Source: a virus. Taken from it: a DNA stretch of 20,820 nt. The stretch spans positions 1-20,820 of the IMG/VR virus record IMGVR_UViG_3300000227_000034. One strand, given 5' to 3'. Both the position numbers and the translations under genes were made by a program. Below, piece by piece: positions 1 to 7,110 of the stretch. Position 1 is the first letter of the stretch. Each line of letters opens with the position of its first letter. The notes below the pieces were generated by a model. It was not told where the DNA came from, ran no database searches, and worked only from the letters and a program-made list of their open reading frames with translations.

Positions 1-708
1 GACGCGGTGTGGAAGCGCCTTGCTGAAATGCTGGCCGAGACCTGGACGCACGCCTCCGGCGCGGCGATGCCGCTGGCGCGCTTCGCGCTGGACACCGGCT
101 TTGCAACGCAGGAGGCCTACGCCTTCGTGCGAGCCTGCCACGATCCGCGCGTGATGGCGGTCAAGGGCGTGGCGCGCGGCGCGGCCCTGATCGGCACGCC
201 GACGGCCATCGATGTCTCGCAGGGTGGCAAGAAACTGCGCCGAGGCATCAAGGTGTTCACGGTGGCGGGCGGCATCGCCAAGCTCGAGTTCTACAACAAC
301 CTGCGCAAGAGCGCGGATGTGGGCGAGGACGGCTCGACCCCGGTGTTTCCTGCCGGGTTCGTCCATCTGCCCAAGATCGACGCCGAGTTCATCCAGCAGC
401 TCTGCGCCGAGCAACTGATCACGCGCCGCGACCGCAACGGCTTCCCGGTGCGCGAATGGCAAAAGATGCGCGAGCGCAACGAGGCGCTCGACTGCTACGT
501 CTACGCCCGCGCGGCCGCATCGGCGGCGGGTCTGGATCGCTTCGAGGAACGTCACTGGCGGGAACTGGAGCGACAACTGGGGCTGGCCAGTCCGCCACCT
601 CCAGAACAACCAACGGAATCAACCATCGAGGCCACCCAACGCGGTGGCCTCGCTGTTTCTGGAACCACCCCGCGTCGGCGCGTCATCAAAAGCCGCTGGC
701 TGCCCTGA
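1..708 (+). CDS. terL: Terminase large subunit, C-terminal part (GpA-like), 5' end outside the window
   Basis: This is the DNA-packaging motor subunit that cuts concatemeric DNA and drives it into the prohead. Only the last 235 residues are visible: the frame is open at base 1, and the GTG at base 7 is simply the first start-like codon inside the gene. The visible part belongs to the nuclease half. It has the GpA-family pattern of a FYNNLR segment, then VFPAGFVHLPK, an EFIQQLCAEQL helix, and the REWQKMRERNEALDC segment followed by VYARAAA. Its acidic residues are inferred to sit at or near the nuclease site. The protein ends in a Pro-rich stretch and RRRVIKSRWLP, a tail common in this family. 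The ATPase half lies upstream of the window. A 10-bp stem-loop is encoded within the last codons. The next gene begins 17 bases after the stop. Confidence 0.93.
   Translation, partial: DAVWKRLAEMLAETWTHASGAAMPLARFALDTGFATQEAYAFVRACHDPRVMAVKGVARGAALIGTPTAIDVSQGGKKLRRGIKVFTVAGGIAKLEFYNNLRKSADVGEDGSTPVFPAGFVHLPKIDAEFIQQLCAEQLITRRDRNGFPVREWQKMRERNEALDCYVYARAAASAAGLDRFEERHWRELERQLGLASPPPPEQPTESTIEATQRGGLAVSGTTPRRRVIKSRWLP
627..652 (+). other. Stem-loop inside the 3' end of terL
   Basis: The left arm CGAGGCCACC (627-636) pairs perfectly with GGTGGCCTCG (643-652) around a 6-base loop, CAACGC. The downstream sequence is CTGTTTCTGGAA, and there is no clear T tract. It lies in the poorly conserved last codons of the terminase gene. 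It could be a weak terminator, an mRNA-processing site or a module-boundary element. Its 3' flank resembles that of the stem-loops at 5101 and 18952. Confidence 0.6.
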
Positions 709-725
709 CACCACAAGGAGAAAAC

Positions 726-1217
726 ATGAGTCTTGCTACCCGTATCGAGAGCCTGGTCATCCGCGTCGCGCAGGAGTTCAACGATGTCCGCGCCAAGGCG
801 GGCAACCTGGCCAACCTCACCACCACCGACAAGTCGAATCTGGTCGCTGCCATCAATGAACTGAAAGCCGCCGTGGTGTCCTCGGCGGTGATCGACGATG
901 CGCAGATCGCGACCACGACCACGTACTCGTCCACCAAGATCGTCTCGCTGCTCGACGCGCTCAAGACCGAGATCTTGGGCGGTGCCGATGCCGCCTACGA
1001 CACGCTGGTGGAAATCCAGCAGTTGCTACAGGACGGCACCAGTGGCCTGGATGCCCTGCTGGCCGCTGTCAACAACCGTGTGCGCTTCGATGCGGCGCAG
1101 TCGCTGACCGTGGACGAGCAACTTCAGGCACGCAGCAACATCGGCGCGGTCGCCGCCAGCGATGTTGGCAACACCGATGCCGACTTTGTCGCAGTGTTCG
1201 AAGGCGCGCTGGTCTGA
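726..1217 (+). CDS. Fibre/decoration-like structural protein, 163 aa
   Basis: Small virion-type protein with no catalytic motif. The ATG at 726 is chosen because AAGGAGAAAAC lies just upstream; the same frame is open further upstream but only in shadow sequence over terL. Residues 1-50 are helical (SLATRIESLVIRVAQEFNDVRAK), then comes NLTTTDKSNLVAAINELK, a segment typical of trimeric phage fibres. The C-terminal part carries LTVDEQLQARSNIGAV, the Q-x-R-x-NIGA repeat common in tail and head fibres, and ends in NTDADFVAVFEGALV. The next gene overlaps by one base and starts with a similar N-terminus (MSLA-RI--L--RV). The position between terminase and gpW suggests a head decoration or fibre protein. 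The role is inferred; the structural character is fairly secure. Confidence 0.7.
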   Translation: MSLATRIESLVIRVAQEFNDVRAKAGNLANLTTTDKSNLVAAINELKAAVVSSAVIDDAQIATTTTYSSTKIVSLLDALKTEILGGADAAYDTLVEIQQLLQDGTSGLDALLAAVNNRVRFDAAQSLTVDEQLQARSNIGAVAASDVGNTDADFVAVFEGALV

Positions 1218-1609
1218 TGAGCCTCGCATCGCGCATCAATGCGCTGGCCAGCCGTGTCGGAGTCGAGGTCAAGACCAAGATCGACGCCACCCACCCCGGT
1301 CTGGCCCGGGCGTGGGTGTGCTTCGGCTACGTCGGCAACCAGATCGTCGTGCGCGCGTCGCATAACGTGGCCAGCGTGACCCGGACGGCAACGGGCCGCT
1401 ACCGCGTCCATTTCACGCAGCCAATGCCGGACGCCGACTACTGCTGGACGGCGCTTGCCCGCAGCAGCACCGACAGACGCACGCAGCGTATCGCCATTGT
1501 GCGATCCACCACCGACCAGAAGACCGCTCAGTACGTCGATATCAGTTGCGCGACGACATCGGCGTCGTTTTCTGACTCCACCGAAATCAACCTCACGGTA
1601 TATCGCTAA
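1217..1609 (+). CDS. Fibre/decoration-like structural protein with a fibre-tip-type domain, 130 aa
   Basis: It starts one base inside the previous stop (TGATG) and ends by overlapping the next start (TAATG), so it is translationally coupled on both sides. The first 20 residues (MSLASRINALASRVGVEV) resemble the start of the preceding protein, which suggests a shared attachment helix. The rest resembles a small beta domain seen in phage fibres and appendages: GLARAWVCFGYVGNQIVVRASHNVASVTR, then TGRYRVHFTQPMPDADYCWT. That pattern of an aromatic strand, 'RAS-NV-S-T' and 'Y-V-FT-PMPDA-Y' is one I know from the C-terminal domains of many tail-fibre proteins. No enzyme motif is visible. It probably pairs with its neighbour on the capsid surface or near the neck, but this is inference from position. 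Confidence 0.65.
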   Translation: MSLASRINALASRVGVEVKTKIDATHPGLARAWVCFGYVGNQIVVRASHNVASVTRTATGRYRVHFTQPMPDADYCWTALARSSTDRRTQRIAIVRSTTDQKTAQYVDISCATTSASFSDSTEINLTVYR

Positions 1610-1830
1610 TGGCCTACACACAAGCACATCTCGACGCACTGGAAGCGGCGCTGGTCAAGGGCGAAAAGCGCGTGACCTTTGGTGACAAGACCGTCGAGTA
1701 CCGCAGCGTCGATGAACTCCAGGCCGCCATCGCGGCGGTCAAGCGCGACATCTTCGAGCAGGCCGTGGACACCGGACTGTGGCCCGGTGCGCCGCGCCAG
1801 ATCCGGGTCACCACCGGCAAAGGGTTCTGA
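1609..1830 (+). CDS. Head-tail joining protein, gpW-like
   Basis: Small connector protein of 73 residues; lambda gpW has 68. In lambda the protein binds under the portal ring after DNA packaging and prepares the head for tail attachment. The start MAYTQAHLDALEAAL, the middle VTFGDKTVEYRSVDELQAAIA and the basic C-terminal end fit the gpW family of two helices and a short hairpin. The ATG overlaps the previous stop by one base, and the portal gene starts two bases after this stop, which is the lambda order W-B. Confidence 0.88.
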   Translation: MAYTQAHLDALEAALVKGEKRVTFGDKTVEYRSVDELQAAIAAVKRDIFEQAVDTGLWPGAPRQIRVTTGKGF

Positions 1831-1832
1831 AC

Positions 1833-3365
1833 ATGCAATGGTTTGACCGAATGCGTAGACGCGTCGGCATGAGTCTGCTTGGCGGCGCCCCGTTCTATGA
1901 CGGTATCGGTGGCGGCCGTCGCGCATTGGCGTGGCAGGTCGGCAATCCCGGTGCAGTCGCAGCACTGGCGTTTACCCAGAACGAATTGCGCGCCAAGAGC
2001 CGCGATCTGGTACGCCGCAATGCCTGGGCAGCGGCAGGCGTCGAGGCCTTTGTCTCGAACGCCATCGGCACCGGCATCAAGCCGCAGAGCATGCTGGCCG
2101 ATCAGCCCTTGCGCGAAGCGATCCACAGCCTGTGGTGGGACTGGTGCGAGGAGGCCGATGCCGCTGGCCTCACCGATTTCTACGGCCTGCAGGCCTTGGC
2201 CTGTCGCGCCATGTGTGAGGCCGGGGAATGCCTGGTGCGGCTGCGCTATCGCCGCCCGGAAGATGGCCTGCCGGTAGGCCTGCAGTTGCAGTTGCTCGAA
2301 CCCGAACACCTGCCAGCCACGCTGAATCAGGAATTGGCTTCGGGAAATGTGATCCGTGCGGGCATCGAGTTCGACAAGCTCGGACGGCGGGTGGCTTACC
2401 ACCTGTATCGCTCGCATCCGGGTGATGGCTCGCTGGCCCCGATGTCGGGCACCGGTGGCGTGGTGGGCGGTCTCGACACAGTGCGTGTCCCGGCCAGCGA
2501 AATCATCCACCTGTTTCGTCCCTTGCGGCCCGGACAGATCCGGGGCGAACCGTGGCTGGCGCGCGCACTGGTCAAGCTCAACGAACTCGACCAGTACGAC
2601 GACGCCGAGCTCGTGCGCAAGAAAACCGCCGCGATGTTCGCGGGCTTCATCACGCGCCTGTCCCCCGAGGACAACCTGATGGGTGAAGGCTTGCCGGATG
2701 CCAGCGGTGCGGCATTGGCCGGGCTGGAGCCGGGCACGATGCAGATCCTGGAGCCCGGCGAGGACGTGAAGTTCAGTCAGCCTGCCGACGTGGGCGCGAG
2801 CTACGCCGAGTTCTTGCGCATGCAGTTCCGGGCGGTGGCAGCGGCGATGGGCATCACCTACGAGATGCTGACCGGCGACCTGACGCAAGTGAACTACTCG
2901 TCGATCCGGGCCGGGTTGCTGGAATTTCGCCGCCGCTGTGAGGCCATCCAGCACGGCGTGATCGTCCACCAGCTGTGCCGCCCGATCTGGCGTGCCTGGA
3001 TGGAGCAGGCGCTACTTGAAGGCGCGCTGGCGCTGCCGCAGTTCACCGAGAAGAAGCGCGACTACTTCGCGGCCAAATGGATTCCACAGGGTTGGCAGTG
3101 GGTCGATCCCAAGAAGGAATTCGACGCGATGCTGACCGCCATTCGCGCCGGGCTGCTGTCTCGCTCGGAAGCCATCTCGGCCTTCGGCTACGACGCCGAG
3201 GACATCGACCGCGAGATCGCCGCCGACAACCAGCGCGCCGATGCGCTCGGTCTGGTCTTTGACTCCGACCCGCGCCACGACAAAGCGCCCCAACCATCGA
3301 CATTGGGCGCTCCCATGAATGCGGCCGCCACGGTGACCGTGCCGCAAGACCAACAGGACAACTGA
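1833..3365 (+). CDS. Portal protein, lambda gpB family
   Basis: Forms the dodecameric ring at one capsid vertex through which DNA enters and leaves and to which the tail attaches. It has 510 residues (lambda gpB has 533). The start at 1833 is preferred to an in-frame ATG at 1779 because 1833 follows the gpW stop directly and avoids a 50-base overlap. Family features include an N-terminal helical segment with NELRAKSRDLVRRNAWAAAGVE, a central beta/alpha region with the EIIHLFRPLRPGQIRGEPWL signature, and the late QFRAVAAAMGITYEMLTGDLTQ segment followed by VNYSSIRAG at about residue 353. The C-terminal region is Asp/Ala-rich and less ordered. The gene sits between gpW and the head protease, as in lambda. 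Confidence 0.95.
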   Translation: MQWFDRMRRRVGMSLLGGAPFYDGIGGGRRALAWQVGNPGAVAALAFTQNELRAKSRDLVRRNAWAAAGVEAFVSNAIGTGIKPQSMLADQPLREAIHSLWWDWCEEADAAGLTDFYGLQALACRAMCEAGECLVRLRYRRPEDGLPVGLQLQLLEPEHLPATLNQELASGNVIRAGIEFDKLGRRVAYHLYRSHPGDGSLAPMSGTGGVVGGLDTVRVPASEIIHLFRPLRPGQIRGEPWLARALVKLNELDQYDDAELVRKKTAAMFAGFITRLSPEDNLMGEGLPDASGAALAGLEPGTMQILEPGEDVKFSQPADVGASYAEFLRMQFRAVAAAMGITYEMLTGDLTQVNYSSIRAGLLEFRRRCEAIQHGVIVHQLCRPIWRAWMEQALLEGALALPQFTEKKRDYFAAKWIPQGWQWVDPKKEFDAMLTAIRAGLLSRSEAISAFGYDAEDIDREIAADNQRADALGLVFDSDPRHDKAPQPSTLGAPMNAAATVTVPQDQQDN

Positions 3366-3366
3366 C

Positions 3367-4674
3367 ATGCAACTCGTTCATCTGGCGTCCCGCCTCTACG
3401 GGACGCCGCTCCTCATTGCACGACCCAAACTCGACGTGATCCTCTCCGTGCTGGGTTCCCGCATCGGCTTGCCCGATCTGGACATGGCGATGCCGCTGCC
3501 CATGCCGCGCCAGAAAGCCACATCAGCTCAGGCTGGCATTGCCGTCATTCCGGTGGTCGGCACGCTGGTCAGACGTTCGATGGGTATCGAAGCCGCCTCT
3601 GGCCTGATGTCCTACGGCGAGATCGAATCCCGACTGGACGCCGCGCTGGCCGACCCGCAGGTGGCGGGCATCCTGCTCGATCTGGACTCGCCCGGCGGCG
3701 AGGCCTCGGGCGTGTTCGAATTGGCCGAGCGCATCCGTGCTGCCAGCACCATCAAGCCGATCTGGGCGCACGCCAACGATGCCGCGTACTCGGCGGCTTT
3801 TGCCATCGCGGCAGCCTGCCAGCGCCTGACGCTGTCGCAGACCGCTGGCGTCGGGTCGATTGGCGTGATCGCGCTGCACGTCGACCAGTCGGTGAAGGAC
3901 GCCAAGGACGGCCTGAATTACACCGCTGTCTTCGCAGGCAGCCACAAGAACGATTTCTCCCCGCACGAGCCACTCAGCCCGCAGGCCATCACCGCGTTGC
4001 AGACCGAGGTGGATCGCCTCTACGACATCTTCGTGAATCAGGTTGGACAGATGCGCGGCCTCGATCCGGATGCCGTGCGCGCCACCGAGGCGGGGCTGTT
4101 CTACGGCGAGCAGGCGGTGGCAGCAGGCCTCGCCGACGCCGTGATGCCGTTTGATGCGGTGATGACCGAGTTCACCGACGCGTTGGCAGCCAAGCAGCGG
4201 CTGGCGCAGCCCGGCGTGGCCCGCGCCTCGCCGCGAAGCCTGTCCACTCAATCCATTTCATACCCGCCCCGAAGCAAACCTTTCACCCTGGAGAACACCA
4301 TGACCGACCCCAAAGACGACCACGAAAACCTTAAGCGTCCGGCCGATACCGCCCCACTGGGCGACCAGCCGCAGCTTGAGAGCGATCCGCAACCGACGCC
4401 TGTTGCCCAAGCCGCACTGGCGCAGTCCTTCGCCAGCGGGCGCGGCCAAGCACAGGCCATTGCAGAGATGTGCCTGATCGCGGGCCAGTCCCAACGCACG
4501 GCGGAATTCCTCGCAGCAGGCTTCTCGGAAGCGCAGGTGCGCCGCGCCTTGCTCGACGCCCGTGCCGACCAACCCGAAATCGCCTCGCGCATCACCGCCG
4601 AGGCAGGAACCAGCCAGCACCCGGAAAACAGTCCGGTGGTCGCTGCCGTCAAGAAACTCACCGCCAAGGAGTAA
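3367..4674 (+). CDS. S49-family head maturation protease with C-terminal scaffold domain (lambda gpC-like)
   Basis: Capsid-maturation protease of the SppA/ClpP fold, 435 residues against 439 for lambda gpC. It is expected to cleave scaffold and portal inside the prohead. Residues 57-115 hold the first strands and the DLDSPGGEASG oxyanion-type loop. The catalytic Ser is most likely Ser142 (AAYSAAFAIA) and the Lys is Lys194 (AGSHKNDF). Their 52-residue spacing is the same as I recall for the Ser/Lys dyads of lambda gpC and Bacillus SppA. GVGSIGV at 161-167 follows as in other S49 enzymes. From residue 312 the same frame encodes a scaffold that has its own start (see next entry). The ATG lies one base after the portal stop, and the stop is followed by the decoration gene after three bases. 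Confidence 0.94.
   Translation: MQLVHLASRLYGTPLLIARPKLDVILSVLGSRIGLPDLDMAMPLPMPRQKATSAQAGIAVIPVVGTLVRRSMGIEAASGLMSYGEIESRLDAALADPQVAGILLDLDSPGGEASGVFELAERIRAASTIKPIWAHANDAAYSAAFAIAAACQRLTLSQTAGVGSIGVIALHVDQSVKDAKDGLNYTAVFAGSHKNDFSPHEPLSPQAITALQTEVDRLYDIFVNQVGQMRGLDPDAVRATEAGLFYGEQAVAAGLADAVMPFDAVMTEFTDALAAKQRLAQPGVARASPRSLSTQSISYPPRSKPFTLENTMTDPKDDHENLKRPADTAPLGDQPQLESDPQPTPVAQAALAQSFASGRGQAQAIAEMCLIAGQSQRTAEFLAAGFSEAQVRRALLDARADQPEIASRITAEAGTSQHPENSPVVAAVKKLTAKE
4300..4674 (+). CDS. Nested in-frame capsid scaffold (lambda Nu3-like)
   Basis: A separate translation start inside the protease gene is well supported. ATG 4300 is in frame with the protease and follows CTGGAG at 4288-4293, the same ribosome-binding sequence used by several other genes here. 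The product would be 124 residues, Met312 to Glu435 of the protease; lambda Nu3 begins at a very similar place in gpC. Its N-terminus is acidic and polar (TDPKDDHENL), followed by Gln/Ala-rich helices and a basic end (VAAVKKLTAKE), as expected of an internal scaffold. The stretch just before it (SLSTQSISYPPRS) looks like a linker between protease and scaffold parts. The role is by analogy with lambda. Confidence 0.8.
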   Translation: MTDPKDDHENLKRPADTAPLGDQPQLESDPQPTPVAQAALAQSFASGRGQAQAIAEMCLIAGQSQRTAEFLAAGFSEAQVRRALLDARADQPEIASRITAEAGTSQHPENSPVVAAVKKLTAKE

Positions 4675-4677
4675 GCC

Positions 4678-5055
4678 ATGCCCACTGTCTCTCAACCCAA
4701 GAATCTCGGCGACCTGTTGAAGTACGAAGCGCCGAATCTCTACTCGCGCGACCAGGACACCGTCGCGGCCGCGCAGAACCTGTCGCTGGGCACCGTGGTG
4801 GGCCGCGAAACGGCTACCGCCAAGCTCAAGGCCCTCGACCCGAGCGCCTCGGACGGCACGGAAACCGCCGTTGGCGTGCTCGGCAATGACGTCGATGCGA
4901 CGCTGATCGACCGTGAGGACGCGATCCTGATCGCCCGCCACGCCATCGTCGCGCGCGGCGCACTGGTCTGGCCGACCGGCATCAGCACTGCGCACAAAGC
5001 GGCTGCCATCAAGCAACTCGCAGAACGTGGAGTCCTGGCCCGTGAGAGTGCCTAA
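4678..5055 (+). CDS. Head decoration protein, lambda gpD family
   Basis: Capsid-stabilising protein that in lambda binds as trimers at the three-fold axes of the expanded shell. It has 125 residues (lambda gpD has 110). The family pattern is visible: an N-terminal arm with NLGDLLKYEAPNLYSRDQ, then NLSLGTVVGRET, DGTETAVGVLGNDVDAT, IDREDAILIARHAIVARGALVW and a C-terminal helix ending LAERGVLARESA. AAGGAG at 4666-4671, overlapping the protease stop, is the ribosome-binding site. The capsid gene follows after an 87-base gap that holds a stem-loop. Confidence 0.92.
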   Translation: MPTVSQPKNLGDLLKYEAPNLYSRDQDTVAAAQNLSLGTVVGRETATAKLKALDPSASDGTETAVGVLGNDVDATLIDREDAILIARHAIVARGALVWPTGISTAHKAAAIKQLAERGVLARESA

Positions 5056-5100
5056 AACCCGCGCCTGACCCACTTCCAACGCTCCGTTTCACTCCCCCCA

Positions 5101-5121
5101 AAACCCGCCGCTGGCGGGTTT
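5101..5121 (+). terminator. Stem-loop between decoration and major capsid genes
   Basis: AAACCCGCC (5101-5109) pairs perfectly with GGCGGGTTT (5113-5121) around a 3-base GCT loop. The A-rich 5' flank and the T's at the end of the stem resemble an intrinsic terminator, but the following TCGTCATTT is a poor U tract, so termination would be partial. It fills most of the 87-base gap and ends about 20 bases before the capsid start; CTGGAGA follows at 5130-5136. It may tune or stabilise the mRNA of the two most heavily used head genes. Confidence 0.6.
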
Positions 5122-5142
5122 CGTCATTTCTGGAGATCCCAA

Positions 5143-6165
5143 ATGCAGAACCCTTTTGAAAACCCCGGCTTTTCGATGGCCAGCCTGACGGCCGCCATCA
5201 ACCTCCTGCCCAACCGCTATGGGCGGCTGGAGCAACTCAACCTGTTCCCGGCCAAGCCGGTGCGCACCCGGCAGATCATCGTCGAGGAGTACGCCGGTCG
5301 TCTGAACCTGCTGCCAACCCGCGCGCCCGGTTCGCCCGGCACGGTGGGTGAACGTGGCAAGCGCAAGCTGCGCTCCTTCGTGATCCCGCACATCCCGCAC
5401 GACGACGTGGTGCTGCCCGAGGAAGTGCAAGGACTGCGCGCCTTCGGTTCCGAAACCGAAATGGAAGCCATCGGCGGTGTCATGGCCCGCCATCTGGAGA
5501 CCATGCGCAACAAGCACGCGATCACCCTGGAGCATCTGCGCATGGGCGCGCTCAAGGGCAAGATCCTCGACGCTGATGGCAGTGAACTCGTCGATCTGTT
5601 CGACGAGTTCGACATCACTGCGCAATCGGTGTCCTTCGAGTTTTCGACGGCGGCCGACAACGGGCAAATCAAGACTGCCTGCCTGGAGTTGCTGGGCCTC
5701 ATGGAAGATGGGCTCACCGGCGAGTTCTCGACCGGCGTGCATGTGCTGTGCTCGACCGAGTTCTTCCGAGCACTGACCACCCACAAGGAGGTCAAGACCG
5801 CCTACCAGAACTGGCAGCAGGGCGCAGTGCTGATCAACGACATGCGCTCGGGCTTCAGCTACAGCGGCATCACCTTCGAGGAATACCGTGGCCAGGCTTC
5901 CTTTGTGCAGGCCGACGGCACGCTGGGGTCGCGCCGCTTCATTGCCGCAGGGGAAGCCCATGCCTTCCCGGTCGGTACGGTGGATACCTTCGCGACCTAC
6001 TTCGCGCCAGCGGACTTCAACGAGACCGTGAACACCATCGGCCAGCCGCTGTACGCCAAGCAGGAGCCACGCAAGTTCGACCGGGGCACTGATCTGCACA
6101 CGCAGTCGAACCCGCTGCCGATGTGCCACCGCCCGGGCGTGCTGATCAAGCTCGTCGCAGCCTGA
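5143..6165 (+). CDS. Major capsid protein, lambda gpE family
   Basis: Main shell protein with the HK97 fold. It has 340 residues against 341 for lambda gpE, and no cleaved N-terminal delta domain is expected in this family. Recognisable segments are the N-terminal FSMASLTAAINLLPNRYGRL, the RTRQIIVEEYAG strand, RKLRSFVIPHIPHDDVVLPEEV (E-loop region), LEHLRMGALKGKILDADG, STGVHVLCSTEFF with the following 'HKEVKTAYQNW' helix, FSYSGITFEEYRG and the C-terminal FNETVNTIGQPLYAKQEPRK. ATG 5143 is preceded by CTGGAGATCCCAA. The stop overlaps the next start by one base. Confidence 0.96.
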   Translation: MQNPFENPGFSMASLTAAINLLPNRYGRLEQLNLFPAKPVRTRQIIVEEYAGRLNLLPTRAPGSPGTVGERGKRKLRSFVIPHIPHDDVVLPEEVQGLRAFGSETEMEAIGGVMARHLETMRNKHAITLEHLRMGALKGKILDADGSELVDLFDEFDITAQSVSFEFSTAADNGQIKTACLELLGLMEDGLTGEFSTGVHVLCSTEFFRALTTHKEVKTAYQNWQQGAVLINDMRSGFSYSGITFEEYRGQASFVQADGTLGSRRFIAAGEAHAFPVGTVDTFATYFAPADFNETVNTIGQPLYAKQEPRKFDRGTDLHTQSNPLPMCHRPGVLIKLVAA

Positions 6166-6443
6166 TGGATGTCGCGACGCTGTACGAAGCGGCCCGCAAT
6201 GCCGGACTCCTGACCGCTGTCACGGTGGCGGGCAGCACCGTCCACTGTGCCTTCCGTGCCCCGGACGAAACCGTTCTGGATGGTTTTGCGCTGTCGCGGG
6301 ACTACCAGATCGACTACCCGGCGTCCTGGCTGACGCTGGCTGCCGGGGACACCGTCGAGGTGGCAGGCAATACCTATCAGGTGCGCGACGTGCGCGCCAT
6401 GGGCGACGGCACCGAGCGTCGCGCCTCGCTCTCCCAACTCTGA
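6165..6443 (+). CDS. Head-tail connector/stopper protein (FII-like position)
   Basis: Small protein of 92 residues directly after the capsid gene, where lambda encodes FI and FII. The ATG at 6165 overlaps the capsid stop (TGATG); an in-frame ATG 42 bases upstream lies inside the capsid gene and is not favoured. An N-terminal helix (DVATLYEAARNAGLL) is followed by a small beta barrel: VTVAGSTVHCAF, DGFALSRDYQIDYP, LAAGDTVEVAGNTYQVRDVRAMGDGTE. This 'G--V-V-G--Y-V--V-----G' pattern is typical of stopper or attachment proteins that seal the head and receive the tail. The exact family is less certain than the role. No separate FI homologue is present. Confidence 0.75.
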   Translation: MDVATLYEAARNAGLLTAVTVAGSTVHCAFRAPDETVLDGFALSRDYQIDYPASWLTLAAGDTVEVAGNTYQVRDVRAMGDGTERRASLSQL

Positions 6444-6453
6444 GGAACTCCCC

Positions 6454-6879
6454 ATGAACTCCGTCCGCGAGCGCGTCTTGCGGGAGGTCGTCGCACGCCT
6501 GTCATCTGCGATTGCACCCGTTCCAGTGCTACGCATGCCAGCCGTGCCGGTCACCCGCGAGGCCAGTCCTGCGCTGCTGCTGTTCGTCGATGGCGACAGC
6601 ATCACCGCCCACGCCAACCACCTGGTCGACCGCTTGCTGATCGTCCGGCTTGCCGTGGTGGCGCGCGGTGCGGACGCCTTCGACGTCGCCGACCAGGCGC
6701 TGGTCGCGGCCCACGCGGCCATGCTCGCCGACCCGAATCTGGGCGGTCTGGCCATCGCCGTGCGCGAGATCGACTGCGAATGGGAGTTCGACGACGCCGA
6801 TGCCGGGGCCGTCGCGCTGCCTGCCCGCTACGAGATCCGCTACCGCACCCACGCCATCGACCTCACCCAAACAGGATGA
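6454..6879 (+). CDS. Tail terminator / minor tail protein (gpU-like)
   Basis: Protein of 141 residues in the place of lambda gpU (131), which caps the tail tube and forms the tail side of the joint. An N-terminal helix (SVRERVLREVVARLSSAI) is followed by an alternating alpha/beta region: LLLFVDGDSITAHANH, LLIVRLAVVARG, ADQALVAAHAAMLADP and a final REIDCEWEFDDADAGAV / ARYEIRYRTHA strand pair. That last signature, an acidic 'W-FDDAD' followed by 'Y-I-YRT', is one I associate with tail terminator proteins of this phage group. GAGGAACTCCCC precedes the ATG. A recognisable gpZ homologue is missing just upstream. Confidence 0.78.
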   Translation: MNSVRERVLREVVARLSSAIAPVPVLRMPAVPVTREASPALLLFVDGDSITAHANHLVDRLLIVRLAVVARGADAFDVADQALVAAHAAMLADPNLGGLAIAVREIDCEWEFDDADAGAVALPARYEIRYRTHAIDLTQTG

Positions 6880-6886
6880 ACACCCT

Positions 6887-7108
6887 ATGCAAACCCTCTC
6901 CATCGAACTACTGAAACCCCATACCCACGCAGGCAAGCGCCTCGCCGTAGGTGATCGCCTTGATCTGAATGACGCCAGCGCCCGTTGGCTGATCACACAA
7001 GGCACGGCCAAAGCGGCCACCCCCGCCACCCCCATCACCGATCCCAAACCCACCCGCCGTGATGCCACGTCTGGTGTTTCCGCAACTGCAGCCACCCAAG
7101 GAGACTGA
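6887..7108 (+). CDS. Small phage protein with KPHTHAG motif (DUF7210-like)
   Basis: A 73-residue protein of unknown function. The N-terminal half forms a small conserved domain: MQTLSIELLKPHTHAGKRL, then VGDRLDLNDASARWLITQG. This pattern ('V-LLKPHTHAG--Y-PGD-I-V----A-WL---G') recurs in small genes just before the tail tube gene of many siphoviruses, and I believe it corresponds to DUF7210, although I cannot search. The last 30 residues are low-complexity, Pro/Thr/Ala-rich and probably disordered. The start is set by ACAGGA ten bases upstream, and the stop lies two bases before the tail tube ATG. A connector or tail-tube accessory role is plausible but unproven. Confidence 0.75.
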   Translation: MQTLSIELLKPHTHAGKRLAVGDRLDLNDASARWLITQGTAKAATPATPITDPKPTRRDATSGVSATAATQGD

Positions 7109-7110
7109 AC

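Noticed and set aside
456-725. Upstream extension of the first fibre-like gene
   Set aside because: The extension lies in a shadow frame of terL, and a good AAGGAG site places the start at 726.
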